Source: Rugamonas sp045984285 (lineage in GTDB: Bacteria > Pseudomonadota > Gammaproteobacteria > Burkholderiales > Burkholderiaceae_D). Taken from it: a DNA stretch of 64,000 nucleotides. The DNA lies in assembly GCF_045984285.3 (NCBI RefSeq), contig NZ_JBJQIK030000003.1, forward strand, positions 124,001 to 188,000, written 5' to 3'. The position numbers were made by a program, and so were the translations under genes. Shown piece after piece: positions 8,676-17,699 of the stretch (the first letter of the stretch is position 1; each line of letters starts with the position of its first letter). The notes under the pieces were generated by a model. The model searched no databases. It was not told the origin of the DNA and saw only the letters and a list, made by a program, of their open reading frames with translations.

Positions 8676-10445
8676 ATGTTCCGCAATCTGTTAATCAAAT
8701 GGAAGCTGGCTACGCTGGTTGGCATCATGCTTGTAGCCCTGGCTTTTGTCGGAGTGTCCGGCTACCGCGGAATCAACAAAGTCGGCGCTTCGGTCGACGA
8801 AATCGGCAATGTCCGCTTGCCATCCCTGCTCGGCATTGCAGCCATCAGCGAGGCGCAGACCGGCATCATGGGCGTGACCCTGCGCACGGCGATCTGGGAG
8901 AACAATTACCAGTCGCAGGCGCAATTTGCAGGCGTGCTGAAACAGCGCGAGCAGGCCTGGGCGGAGGCCGAAAAAGGGTGGAAGAAGTACGAACCGCTGC
9001 CGCAGACTGCCGATGAGGCGGTGCTCTGGAAACGGTTCGTGACCGAATGGAATGCCTGGAAGGCGCAGGACGCCAAGATGGCAACGACCATCGCGGCGCT
9101 GGCGGCGAACAAGGATGAAGAGACGCAGAAGAAACTGTTCACACAGTTCTTCGAGGAGTTTGAGGCGGCCGGTCCGCTCTATGTTAAATCGAGCGGCACG
9201 CTGGACGAAATCGGCGCCCTGAATGACCGGGTGGCGGCAGGCAGCGTGCAGGAAGGGATGCACGCCATTTCCAGCGCCCAGTCGATGATGGTCTGGTCGG
9301 CGCTGATCGCCATTGTCATCGCCGTGGCTTTCGCCTGGTATGTGACCGGCGCAATCACGAAACCGATCGAGGAGGCGGTGCAGGTGGCGCAAACCGTGGC
9401 CTCCGGCGACCTGCGCAGCACGATTGTGGTGGAAACTACCGAAGAAACCGGGCAGCTGATGCTGGCCCTGAAGAATATGAACGACAGCCTGAAGGACATC
9501 GTGGGCCAGGTGCGCACCGGCACCGATGCCATCGCCTGCGCCTCGACGCAGATCGCGACCGGCAATATGGACCTGTCGTCGCGCACAGAAGAGCAGGCGA
9601 GTTCATTGGAAGAGACGGCTTCCTCGATGGAAGAGCTGACCTCCACCGTGCGCCAGAACGCTGACAATGCCCAGCAGGCCAACCAGCTGGCTTCCTCGGC
9701 CTCCGGCGTGGCGGAAAAGGGCGGCGCCGTGGTGGCGCGCGTGGTGGAGACCATGGAGTCCATCAATACCTCGTCCGGCAAGATCGTGGACATCATCAGC
9801 GTGATCGACGGCATCGCTTTCCAGACCAATATCCTGGCGCTGAACGCGGCGGTGGAAGCGGCCCGCGCGGGCGAGCAGGGGCGCGGTTTTGCCGTGGTGG
9901 CTTCCGAAGTGCGCAACCTGGCGCAGCGCTCGGCCGCGGCGGCCAAGGAGATCAAGCAGCTCATCACCGATTCCGTGGAGACGGTGGCCGCCGGCAGCAA
10001 GCTGGTGGCCGAAGCGGGCAGCACGATGGATGAAGTGGTGCAGAGCGTGCAGCGCGTGAACGACATCATGTCCGAGATCAGCATGGCGACGAAGGAGCAG
10101 AGTTCGGGCATCGACCAGATCAATATGGCGGTCAGCCAGATGGACCACGTGACCCAGCAGAATGCGGCACTGGTGGAAGAAGCGGCTGCGGCCACGGCTG
10201 CGCTGCAGGACCAGGCGGCGGCGCTGGCGCGCGTGGTCAGCGTGTTCCAGCTCGACGTAGTGCCCACTGCTGCAGCGGCCCGACCGGCGCCACGGCCACA
10301 GGTGCGTGCGGCAGCGCCGGAAGCCGCAACGCCGGCCGCGCCACGGCTGGCCAAGCCGGCGCGCCGCACGGCCTCGAAAGCGCCCGCCGCCCGCAAGGAA
10401 ACGGTGGCCGCCGCACCGGCCGGCGACGACTGGGAAGAATTCTAG
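8676..10445 (+). CDS. Methyl-accepting chemotaxis protein with CheR-tethering pentapeptide
   Basis: A 589-residue transmembrane chemoreceptor. Helix TM1 (about 11-30) and TM2 (about 207-228) bracket a four-helix-bundle type periplasmic domain of about 175 residues. A HAMP domain and a cytoplasmic signalling rod follow, with the conserved hairpin tip (IAFQTNILALNAAVEAARAG) and flanking methylation helices rich in EE/QQ pairs. After an Ala/Pro-rich linker the protein ends in DWEEF, matching the xWxxF pentapeptide that tethers CheR and CheB in E. coli Tar and Tsr. The ligand cannot be predicted. No che genes lie in the window, so it is an orphan receptor locus. Its stop overlaps that of the convergent PP2C gene by four bases. 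Confidence 0.95.
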   Translation: MFRNLLIKWKLATLVGIMLVALAFVGVSGYRGINKVGASVDEIGNVRLPSLLGIAAISEAQTGIMGVTLRTAIWENNYQSQAQFAGVLKQREQAWAEAEKGWKKYEPLPQTADEAVLWKRFVTEWNAWKAQDAKMATTIAALAANKDEETQKKLFTQFFEEFEAAGPLYVKSSGTLDEIGALNDRVAAGSVQEGMHAISSAQSMMVWSALIAIVIAVAFAWYVTGAITKPIEEAVQVAQTVASGDLRSTIVVETTEETGQLMLALKNMNDSLKDIVGQVRTGTDAIACASTQIATGNMDLSSRTEEQASSLEETASSMEELTSTVRQNADNAQQANQLASSASGVAEKGGAVVARVVETMESINTSSGKIVDIISVIDGIAFQTNILALNAAVEAARAGEQGRGFAVVASEVRNLAQRSAAAAKEIKQLITDSVETVAAGSKLVAEAGSTMDEVVQSVQRVNDIMSEISMATKEQSSGIDQINMAVSQMDHVTQQNAALVEEAAAATAALQDQAAALARVVSVFQLDVVPTAAAARPAPRPQVRAAAPEAATPAAPRLAKPARRTASKAPAARKETVAAAPAGDDWEEF

Positions 10446-11245
10446 GCAGGAATGTGCAGCAGCAGGGCCGTGATGTTGTCACGGCTGCCGTCATGCTTGG
10501 CCATGTCGACCAGGCTGGCGCAGACGGTATGCAGCGAGTCCGCGTGCGCTACCGAGAGCGCGGCGGCAATCGCGCCGGGGCTGCAGGGGCCATGCAAGCC
10601 GTCGGTGCACAGCAGGTAAAGGTCGCCCGGCAGCGCGGCATAGGCCTGCACATCCGGCTGCACGGCGGGTGATGGTCCCATCGCCTGCAGCAGCAGGTTT
10701 TTCGGCGGCAGCGGTTCGGCCGCCCCCATGTCCAGCGCCTGCTGGTACATGGTCTGGTCGCGCGTGAGCTGCGCCAGCTGTCCGTCGCGGTAGCGGTAAA
10801 GGCGGCTGTCGCCGACATGGAATACCAGCAGCGGCGATGCCGGCGCGGGCTGCCAGAGGCCCGTCAGCGTCGTACCCATTCCCATGCCGTCCGAGTGGCC
10901 TGCCGCATTGTTCGCGGCATAGAGATTTGCGTTCACCTCCAGCAGCGCGTGCTGCAGCAGGTCGCGCGCGGCGGCCGCGGGGCCGGTCCAGGTGGCGTCG
11001 GGATCGCCCTGCGGGCGGTGCGCGGCAAGGTAGCCTGCCAGCAGGCGCAAGGCTTCCGCGCTCGCCACTTCGCCGCCCTGGTGGCCGCCCATGCCGTCCG
11101 CCACGGCCAGCAGGCCGAGCTCCGGCGCGATCAGCAGATTGTCCTGGTTGGACGAGCGTACCGTGCCGGTGTCGCTGATGCCGAAGGCCACGCCCATCGG
11201 CAGGCGATGGTAGGTGGACGGCGACAGTTGCTGCCAGCCGTTCAT
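10442..11245 (-). CDS. PP2C-family Ser/Thr protein phosphatase
   Basis: A 267-residue soluble phosphatase with PPM motifs: NQDNLL, ADGMGGHQGGE (metal-binding Asp), VGDSRLYRYRDG, and the C-terminal SRDNITALLL. It dephosphorylates phospho-Ser/Thr proteins using two Mn/Mg ions. I placed the start at 11245 (MNGWQQLSP) because a longer frame reading upstream to 11401 runs antisense-free through the PBP1A coding end and encodes Arg/Ala-rich nonsense. With this start, ATGA overlap with the PBP1A stop gives translational coupling. No Ser/Thr kinase gene is present in the window, so the target is unknown; the coupling hints at cell-wall control. Confidence 0.9.
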   Translation of the reverse strand: MNGWQQLSPSTYHRLPMGVAFGISDTGTVRSSNQDNLLIAPELGLLAVADGMGGHQGGEVASAEALRLLAGYLAAHRPQGDPDATWTGPAAAARDLLQHALLEVNANLYAANNAAGHSDGMGMGTTLTGLWQPAPASPLLVFHVGDSRLYRYRDGQLAQLTRDQTMYQQALDMGAAEPLPPKNLLLQAMGPSPAVQPDVQAYAALPGDLYLLCTDGLHGPCSPGAIAAALSVAHADSLHTVCASLVDMAKHDGSRDNITALLLHIPA

Positions 11246-13614
11246 TGCAGTGGCTGTGCGGGTTGCGGCGGCGGGGGCGGCGCCGGCACTTCGGGCATCG
11301 TCTCCAGCGTGGCAGGGCCGTCTTCCGGCGCAGCCGGCGGAGCTTCTTCCAGGTCGATGCCGCGCACGGTCGGATCGTTCGCATACTCCTCGTAGATCCA
11401 TTCGCCATCCAGCTGCACCACGCCTTCCGGCGCGCTGCGTTCCACCGCAGGGCGCTTGTTGAGCGCCACTTTCATGTAGTCGATCCAGATCGGCAGGGCC
11501 AGCGTGGCGCCGAACTCGCGGCCGCCCAGGGATTTCGGCTCGTCATAGCCCATCCAGGCCACAGCGACGATGCCGCCGCCATAGCCCGCGAACCAGCCGT
11601 CCATCGCATCGCTGGTGGTGCCGGTTTTGCCCGCGATATCGCTGCGGCCAATGCGCTGCGTGGAGGCTGCGCCGGTTCCGCTGCGCGTTACCTCGTGCAG
11701 CAGGCTGTCCATGATGTAGACATTGCGCGCGTTCAGGACGCGGCGGTCCTCATCCAGTGCGGGCGGCGCCTTGGCCTGCTTCAGCACCTTGCCCTTCGAA
11801 TCGGTAATGCGCGCAATGAGGTAGGGCTCAATGCGGTAGCCGCCGTTGGCAAACACCGCGTAGGCGCCCGCCATCTGCAGCGGCGTGACGGCGCCGGTAC
11901 CGAGCGCCATCGTGTAGTTCTTCGGATGCTTCGGCAGGTCGAAGCCGAATTTGCCGAGATGCCCGTGCGTTTCTTCGAGGCCGGTGGCGCGCAGGATGCG
12001 CACCGAAGGCACGTTCTTCGATGCGGCCAGCGAACGGCGCAGCGTAATCGGGCCGTCGAACACGAAATCGTCGTTGTTCGGCTTCCATGGCTCGCCGTTG
12101 GCGCCGCCCGGCATTTCGATCGCCTCGTCCAGCACCAGGGTGCCGCCGTAGTAGCCTTTCTCCACTGCTGCGGAATAGATGAAAGGCTTGATCGCGGAAC
12201 CCGGCTGGCGCCACGCCTGGGTAACGTGGTTGAACTTCTGCAGCTTGTAGTCGAAGCCGCCCACGAGTGCGTGGTAGGCGCCCGTGGTGGAGTCGATGGA
12301 CACGAAGGCCGCGGCCACTTTCGGCACCTGGCTGATGGTCCACTGCTTTTTATCGTTGCGCATGACTCGGATAATGGCGCCCGGCTTGATGCGCGAGGCG
12401 TCCTTCGCCTTGGCCGACAGCGCCGTAGCGCCCAGTTTCAGGCCGTCGCCAGTAATGGTGACATCTTCGCCATCGGCCGTTTCCACCTTGACGGCGGTGG
12501 GCGAGGCTTCCAGCACCACGGCGGCAATCAGGCCGTCGCTGCTCATGCGTTTGGAGAGCGCCTCGTCGATGGCATCTTCGCGCTCCTCGGCGTCTTCCGG
12601 CAGCGTGATGTAAGCTTCCGGGCCGCGGTAGCCGTGCCGCTGGTCGTAAGCGATGACGTTGCGGCGCACCGATTCGTAGGCTGCGTCCTGGTCGGCTTTC
12701 AGGATGGTGGTATAGACGTTGATGCCCAGCGAGTACGCCGCTTCCTTATATTCCGCAAACACTGCCTGGCGCGCCAGTTCGGCCACGTATTCGCCATGCG
12801 AATCGAATTCCTGGCCCTTGTTATTGACACGCAGCGGCTCCTTGAGCGCCTGCTGGTACTGGGCTTCGCTGATGTATTCCAGCTCGTACAGGCGTTTGAG
12901 CACCAGGTGCTGGCGCGCGCGGGCGCGCTTGGGATTGGCCGCCGGATTATGGCGCGAGGGATTCTGTGGCAGGCCTGCCAGCATTGCCGTCTCGGCAATC
13001 GACAGCTCGTCCAGCGATTTGCCGAAATAGACCTGGGCGGCTGCCGCAAAGCCGAAGGAGCGCTGGCCCAGGTAGATCTGGTTCATGTACAGCTCCAGGA
13101 TCTGGTCCTTGCTCAGCGCATCTTCCATCTTATAGGTCAGCATGACCTCGTTCAGCTTGCGCGAGATGACCTTTTCCTTCGTCAGGAAGAAGTTGCGCGC
13201 CACCTGCATGCTGATGGTGGAGCCGCCCTGGCGGAAACCGCCGCGCAGGTTGGCGCGGGCGGCGCCCAGCGCGCGGATCCAGTCGATGCCGCCGTGTTCG
13301 TAGAAGCGCGCGTCCTCAATGGCGAGAACGGCCTTCTTCATCATGTCCGGAATCTGCTTGATCGGCACGAAATCACGGTGCTCCTCGCCGAATTCGCCGA
13401 TCAGCACATTGTCGGCGGTGTAGATGCGCAGCGGGATCTTGGGCTTGTAATCGGTGACGGCATCCAGCGCGGGCAGGTTGGGGCGGATATAGAAGAACAG
13501 GTAAGCCAGCAGCACCAGCAGCACGGCCAGGGCGCCGCCGCCCGCCACCATCAGCGCCCGCAACACGTTGCGGCGGTTCAGCCATTGTGGCAGGCTGGAA
13601 GTCGGATTGCTCAA
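11242..13614 (-). CDS. mrcA: Penicillin-binding protein 1A (bifunctional peptidoglycan synthase)
   Basis: A 790-residue class A PBP anchored by one N-terminal helix (about 20-43). The glycosyltransferase domain (GT51) starts with the catalytic glutamate E100 in VLAIEDARFYEHGGID and continues with GGSTISMQVARN. The transpeptidase domain has SAIK (S473 nucleophile, K476), an SKN motif in AASKNVPSVR, and KTG at 663-665. It polymerises and cross-links peptidoglycan at the periplasmic face. The C-terminus ends in a Pro-rich tail. It is the first gene of a two-gene unit with a PP2C phosphatase and diverges from glpD. Length is slightly below E. coli PBP1A (850). Confidence 0.95.
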   Translation of the reverse strand: MSNPTSSLPQWLNRRNVLRALMVAGGGALAVLLVLLAYLFFYIRPNLPALDAVTDYKPKIPLRIYTADNVLIGEFGEEHRDFVPIKQIPDMMKKAVLAIEDARFYEHGGIDWIRALGAARANLRGGFRQGGSTISMQVARNFFLTKEKVISRKLNEVMLTYKMEDALSKDQILELYMNQIYLGQRSFGFAAAAQVYFGKSLDELSIAETAMLAGLPQNPSRHNPAANPKRARARQHLVLKRLYELEYISEAQYQQALKEPLRVNNKGQEFDSHGEYVAELARQAVFAEYKEAAYSLGINVYTTILKADQDAAYESVRRNVIAYDQRHGYRGPEAYITLPEDAEEREDAIDEALSKRMSSDGLIAAVVLEASPTAVKVETADGEDVTITGDGLKLGATALSAKAKDASRIKPGAIIRVMRNDKKQWTISQVPKVAAAFVSIDSTTGAYHALVGGFDYKLQKFNHVTQAWRQPGSAIKPFIYSAAVEKGYYGGTLVLDEAIEMPGGANGEPWKPNNDDFVFDGPITLRRSLAASKNVPSVRILRATGLEETHGHLGKFGFDLPKHPKNYTMALGTGAVTPLQMAGAYAVFANGGYRIEPYLIARITDSKGKVLKQAKAPPALDEDRRVLNARNVYIMDSLLHEVTRSGTGAASTQRIGRSDIAGKTGTTSDAMDGWFAGYGGGIVAVAWMGYDEPKSLGGREFGATLALPIWIDYMKVALNKRPAVERSAPEGVVQLDGEWIYEEYANDPTVRGIDLEEAPPAAPEDGPATLETMPEVPAPPPPPQPAQPLQ

Positions 13615-13755
13615 AACAGATATCTCACGGTTATGGAGTCGCGTTCATTATAGACCACGGTTTCGGCCCGACTTAGAGGCTGCCCACCACTAAAAGTTGC
13701 TTGAATTGGGGGAAATGCCGTATCTTGATAGAAATTTCATTGCTGGGAAAGCGGC

Positions 13756-15294
13756 ATGGCGGAAGCAGGGCAGGACGTCGATTGTGATGTATTGGTCGTG
13801 GGCGGTGGCATCAATGGTGCAGGCATCGCGCGCGACGCGGCCGGACGCGGCTTGTCGGTCGCCCTGGTCGAGAAAGACGATCTCGCCTCCCACACATCCT
13901 CGGCCTCCACCAAGCTGATTCACGGCGGCCTGCGCTACCTCGAATACTATGAATTCAAGCTGGTGCGCAAGGCGCTGGCCGAGCGCGAAGTGCTGCTGCG
14001 CTCCGCGCCTCACATTATGTGGCCGCTGCGCTTCGTGATGCCGCATGCAGCGGGGCAGCGGCCCGCGCTGCTGATCCGCGCGGGACTGTTCCTGTATGAC
14101 CTGCTGGCCAGGCGCGAACTGCTGCCGGGATCTTGCGGCGTGCGCCTGTCCTGCCATCCTGCCGGGCGGCCGCTGAAGCCTGAATTCCGCAAAGGTTTCG
14201 TCTATTCCGACGGCTGGGTGGACGACGCTCGCCTCGTGGTGCTGAACGCCATGGACGCGAAAGCGAAAGGCGCCTGCATCCTGCCGCGCACGCGCTGCCT
14301 GAGCCTGCGGCGCGAGGCCGACCGCTGGTACGCCACCTTGCGCAAGGCGGATGGCAGCGAAAAGACCATTACCACGCGCTTCATCGTGAACGCGGCAGGC
14401 CCGTGGACCTCATCCTTCCTCGACGCCGCCACGCACAAGCCGCATGCCAGCCACCTGCGGCTGATCAAGGGCAGCCATATCGTGGTCAAGCGCATCTTCG
14501 AACACGACCACGCCTACATCTTCCAGAACCGCGACGGCCGCATTGTGTTCGCAATTCCCTATGAGCGGGAGTTCACGCTGATCGGCACTACCGATATCGA
14601 CTACCAGGGTGATCCGAATGCCGTAGCCATCTCCGAAGGAGAAATCAGCTACCTGTGCGAGCTGGCCAGCAGCTACTTCCGCGAGCCGGTGCGGCCGGCC
14701 GACGTGGTGTGGACCTATGCCGGCGTGCGCCCGCTGCTGGAGGACGAAGCGGCCGACGCCAAGGCCGTGACCCGCGACTACCGCCTGGACACCGACACGC
14801 AGGGCGGGGCGCCCATCATGAGCGTCTTCGGCGGCAAGATCACCACCTTCCGCAAACTGGCCGAAGAAGCGGCCGACCAGATTTGCAAATCACTGGGAAA
14901 ATCGGCGCCGGCATGGACCGAGAAAGCCTGCCTGCCCGGCGGCGACATCTTCGGCGCGCTGCCGCAGAACCGTTCGGTGCAGGAATTCGGGCCGTGGGTC
15001 GCAGGCCTGCAGGTGCAGTACGCCTGGCTTGATCCGAAGCTGGTGAGCCGCTACGCGCGCGCTTACGGCACCCGCATCCACACTCTGCTCGGCGGCCGCC
15101 ACGCGCTGGCCGACATGGGCGTCGAAATCCTCCCCGGCCTGTACGAGGCCGAAGCCGACTACCTGCGCCGCCACGAGTGGGCCACCACCGCCGCCGACAT
15201 CCTCTGGCGACGTTCCAAATTAGGCATCCACCTTCCCGCGGGCGCCGAAGCGCGCCTTGACGCCTGGCTCAGCGCTACGCCGCCTGCAGCCTGA
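13756..15294 (+). CDS. glpD: Aerobic glycerol-3-phosphate dehydrogenase GlpD
   Basis: A 512-residue FAD enzyme that oxidises sn-glycerol 3-phosphate to dihydroxyacetone phosphate and passes electrons to ubiquinone at the inner membrane. The N-terminus has the dinucleotide fold VVGGGINGAGIARDAAGRG, then STKLIHGGLRYLEYYEF typical of GlpD, and the FAD-associated TTDIDYQGD and VWTYAGVRPL segments. Length is close to E. coli GlpD (501). No glpF, glpK or glpR accompanies it here. A GGGAAAG-like site precedes the ATG. TTGCTT and TATCTT 18 bases apart (13697-13726) may be its promoter (weak evidence). Confidence 0.96.
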   Translation: MAEAGQDVDCDVLVVGGGINGAGIARDAAGRGLSVALVEKDDLASHTSSASTKLIHGGLRYLEYYEFKLVRKALAEREVLLRSAPHIMWPLRFVMPHAAGQRPALLIRAGLFLYDLLARRELLPGSCGVRLSCHPAGRPLKPEFRKGFVYSDGWVDDARLVVLNAMDAKAKGACILPRTRCLSLRREADRWYATLRKADGSEKTITTRFIVNAAGPWTSSFLDAATHKPHASHLRLIKGSHIVVKRIFEHDHAYIFQNRDGRIVFAIPYEREFTLIGTTDIDYQGDPNAVAISEGEISYLCELASSYFREPVRPADVVWTYAGVRPLLEDEAADAKAVTRDYRLDTDTQGGAPIMSVFGGKITTFRKLAEEAADQICKSLGKSAPAWTEKACLPGGDIFGALPQNRSVQEFGPWVAGLQVQYAWLDPKLVSRYARAYGTRIHTLLGGRHALADMGVEILPGLYEAEADYLRRHEWATTAADILWRRSKLGIHLPAGAEARLDAWLSATPPAA

Positions 15295-15302
15295 GCTCCC
15301 TG

Positions 15303-15752
15303 CTATTTACGGTGGAAATGCATCATCCCGCTGACGTCAGGGTCGTATTCAATCATTTCAAGGTAGTCCGGTTCCGACTCCTGGGAAAACGTTAGCCTTA
15401 GCTTCTGAGCCTTAACGCATCTGGCCTGGGCAAGTACCAGCAGATAGCTCCTTGCGGAGTTCTTCGCGTCGATGATCGTCGTGTGATCCCGAATATCCTT
15501 GAAGCTGCTGCCAGCACGCTCCTTTTCGACGACAAAGGTTGTTGAACATGCCGGTTTTCTCTTCTTGCCATAACCCCAGGAGATCCTGTTCCCGGATATT
15601 TCCATCAAGCCGTAGATGGCTTCCGAGGCGGTATCGCCCCCGTACCATTGCCCCTGCAAGGTTGATTCGCTTATTCCAATCTCTTGCCGCGCGTTTGCCA
15701 CATCCATGATGGCGGACAGGGTCAGAAGTGTTGAAATGATGGTGTGCCGCAC
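15303..15752 (-). CDS. Secreted hypothetical protein
   Basis: A 149-residue protein starting at GTG with a strong GAGGAGG site four bases upstream, which decides the start. A signal peptide (1-22, cleavage near NARQE) is followed by a compact domain with two cysteines (CSTTF, ARCVKAQ) and the segment LQGQWYGGDTASEAIYGLMEISGNRI, reminiscent of small lipocalin or META-like beta domains in which ligand-free proteins begin with a G-x-W motif. I do not recognise the family. Base composition is noticeably lower in G+C than in flanking genes, suggesting an accessory gene. It sits tail-to-tail with glpD. Confidence 0.65.
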   Translation of the reverse strand: MRHTIISTLLTLSAIMDVANARQEIGISESTLQGQWYGGDTASEAIYGLMEISGNRISWGYGKKRKPACSTTFVVEKERAGSSFKDIRDHTTIIDAKNSARSYLLVLAQARCVKAQKLRLTFSQESEPDYLEMIEYDPDVSGMMHFHRK

Positions 15753-15928
15753 GTGTCCTCCTCAATCATAAGTAGTAGCGGCTGGTCAGGCTATTTCAGC
15801 GGGGGCGCCTGATTTGCGTCGGCATCGGAAGCCAGCCGTATCGTGAATGTACTCTGTTTTCTCGCGCCGTCGCTGCTGGCGGCGGGAACGACACAACATC
15901 GATTGCCGCATAGCACAAGGTGAAATAA

Positions 15929-15961
15929 AAGCCGGCGCGATTTGCATCGGGCCGGCTTTTT
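15929..15961 (-). terminator. Rho-independent terminator of the peptide transporter
   Basis: An 8-bp inverted repeat (AAGCCGGC at 15929-15936 and GCCGGCTT at 15951-15958) with a 14-base loop lies 16 bases past the transporter stop. T-rich flanks on both sides let it work in either direction. Confidence 0.8.
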
Positions 15962-15976
15962 GCTGTGCGGTGAAGA

Positions 15977-17482
15977 TTACTTCACGCCGTGCATCAGTTT
16001 CTGGATCAGCGGGGCCACCAGGAACAGCAGCACGCCGCCGCCCACCAGCGACCAGAAGCCGAAGGTGTAGCCGGACAGCGCGGAGGCGACCGACATGCCG
16101 GACTCGCCGGAAACATGGGAGGCGAAGATGCCGGACAGGTTGTTGCCGATGCCGGTCGACAGGAACCAGCCGCCCATGCCGAAGCCCACCAGGCGTACCG
16201 GCGCCAGCTTCGTCACCATCGACAGGCCGATCGGGGACAGGCACAGCTCGCCCACGGACTGGATCACGTAGACCATGAACAGGGTCCAGAACGGGATCTT
16301 GTTGTTGGCGTCCACCAGCGAGGACAGCGCGAACATCAGCAGCAGGAAGGCCAGGCCGTTGAATATCAGGCCCAGGCCGAATTTGCGCGGGATCGATGGA
16401 TCGGCGCTGCGGCGCGACAGCCACACCCAGGTGGCGGCCACGATCGGCGCGCAGGTGATGATGGCGATCGAGTTCACGCTCTGGAACCAGGCGGTCGGGA
16501 AGACCCAGCCGCCGAAGTCGCGGTTGACGATATTTTCGGCCAGGAAGGTGAAGGAGCTGCCTGCCTGTTCGAAGAACATCCAGAACAGGATATTGAAGCC
16601 GAAGATGATCAGCATGGCGATGGTCTTGTCGCGCACCACTTTGCCGCCGCGGATACCCTCAACCATCAGCATCACGGCCAGCAGCAGGAACAGCACGGTC
16701 AGCACGCCCTGCAGGGTCTGCGCGCCGACGGCGAGCAGGCCGAATACCATCGGAATCACAGCCAGGCAGCCGAGCGCCACATAGGCGATGCGGGCCGGGC
16801 TGGCAGCTTCCGGCTCGGCCTGGCCGATGCCTTTCAGCACATTGCGGCCGATGTAGAACCACACCAGGCTGATCAGCATGCCGACGCCGGAGGCGATGAA
16901 CACGATCTTGTAGGCTGGCGTGTCGCCCGAACCGAATACATATTGCGCCAGGTACTGGGTCAGGATCGGCGCCACGAAGGCGCCGCTGTTGATGCCCATG
17001 TAGAAGATGGTGAAGCCGGAGTCGCGGCGGGCATCGCCTTGCTTGTACAGCTTGCCGACCATGGTCGAGATGTTCGGTTTGAACAGGCCGTTACCAGTGA
17101 TGATGGTTGCCAGGCCGAGCTTGAAGATGGTCGGGTCCGGGTAGGCAATCATGAACAGGCCGGCCGCCATGAAGGCCGCGCCAACCAGGATCGAGCGCTG
17201 GTAGCCGAGGATGCGGTCCGCCACATAGCCGCCGAACAGCGCGGCAGCATACACCAGCGCGAGGTAGGAACCGTAGGTGAGGTTGGCATCGGCCTCGCCG
17301 GTTGAGGCGCCGCCGTGGAATTGCGCCACGATGTAGAGGACCAGTGCCCAGCGAATGCCATAGAACGCGAAACGTTCCCAGAATTCGGTCATGAACAACA
17401 TCCAGAGTGGGCTTGGGTGGCCCATGATCTGCTTGAATTCAGGGATACTGGATTCGGTTGGGGTGGTGGTGGCACCGCTCAT
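15977..17482 (-). CDS. POT/PTR2 family proton-dependent oligopeptide transporter
   Basis: A 501-residue inner-membrane protein with about 14 hydrophobic segments. It carries the POT signature ExxER (E33, E36, R37 in EFWERFAFYG) used in proton coupling, the motif GGYVADRILGYQRSI between helices 2 and 3, and the FYMGINSGAFVAPILT segment. It imports di- and tripeptides with protons (DtpA/DtpT/YhiP family). Exact substrate preference is not readable. It ends in a clear terminator and diverges from ppnN, so the 217 bases between them should hold both promoters. Confidence 0.94.
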   Translation of the reverse strand: MSGATTTPTESSIPEFKQIMGHPSPLWMLFMTEFWERFAFYGIRWALVLYIVAQFHGGASTGEADANLTYGSYLALVYAAALFGGYVADRILGYQRSILVGAAFMAAGLFMIAYPDPTIFKLGLATIITGNGLFKPNISTMVGKLYKQGDARRDSGFTIFYMGINSGAFVAPILTQYLAQYVFGSGDTPAYKIVFIASGVGMLISLVWFYIGRNVLKGIGQAEPEAASPARIAYVALGCLAVIPMVFGLLAVGAQTLQGVLTVLFLLLAVMLMVEGIRGGKVVRDKTIAMLIIFGFNILFWMFFEQAGSSFTFLAENIVNRDFGGWVFPTAWFQSVNSIAIITCAPIVAATWVWLSRRSADPSIPRKFGLGLIFNGLAFLLLMFALSSLVDANNKIPFWTLFMVYVIQSVGELCLSPIGLSMVTKLAPVRLVGFGMGGWFLSTGIGNNLSGIFASHVSGESGMSVASALSGYTFGFWSLVGGGVLLFLVAPLIQKLMHGVK

Positions 17483-17699
17483 GCAGTTTCTCCTGGTGAA
17501 AAAGGCGCCATTGTAATCTACCGGGTTCGCTTGTCGAGGACTTCACGTGATGCGCTGCAGCATTGTGGTATGTTTGCCAAGTTTGCAACTCTGTTGTGCC
17601 CGCAGAAGTGTTACGGATGGCGTATATTGGGGCTGCGGACACAAGTGGTAAGCAGTGGTAACGCTGAATTCAGAAAACCAGAATAGGATTTATCGCATC

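Noticed and set aside
10442..11401. N-terminally extended PP2C protein (319 residues)
   Set aside because: The extra 52 residues run through the PBP1A 3' coding end in another frame and are Arg/Ala-rich; the ATG at 11245 gives a normal PP2C start and an ATGA overlap.
15753..15976. Possible small RNA or tRNA in the gap beside the peptide transporter
   Set aside because: Only the terminator hairpin is visible; no cloverleaf or promoter-terminator pair could be drawn.
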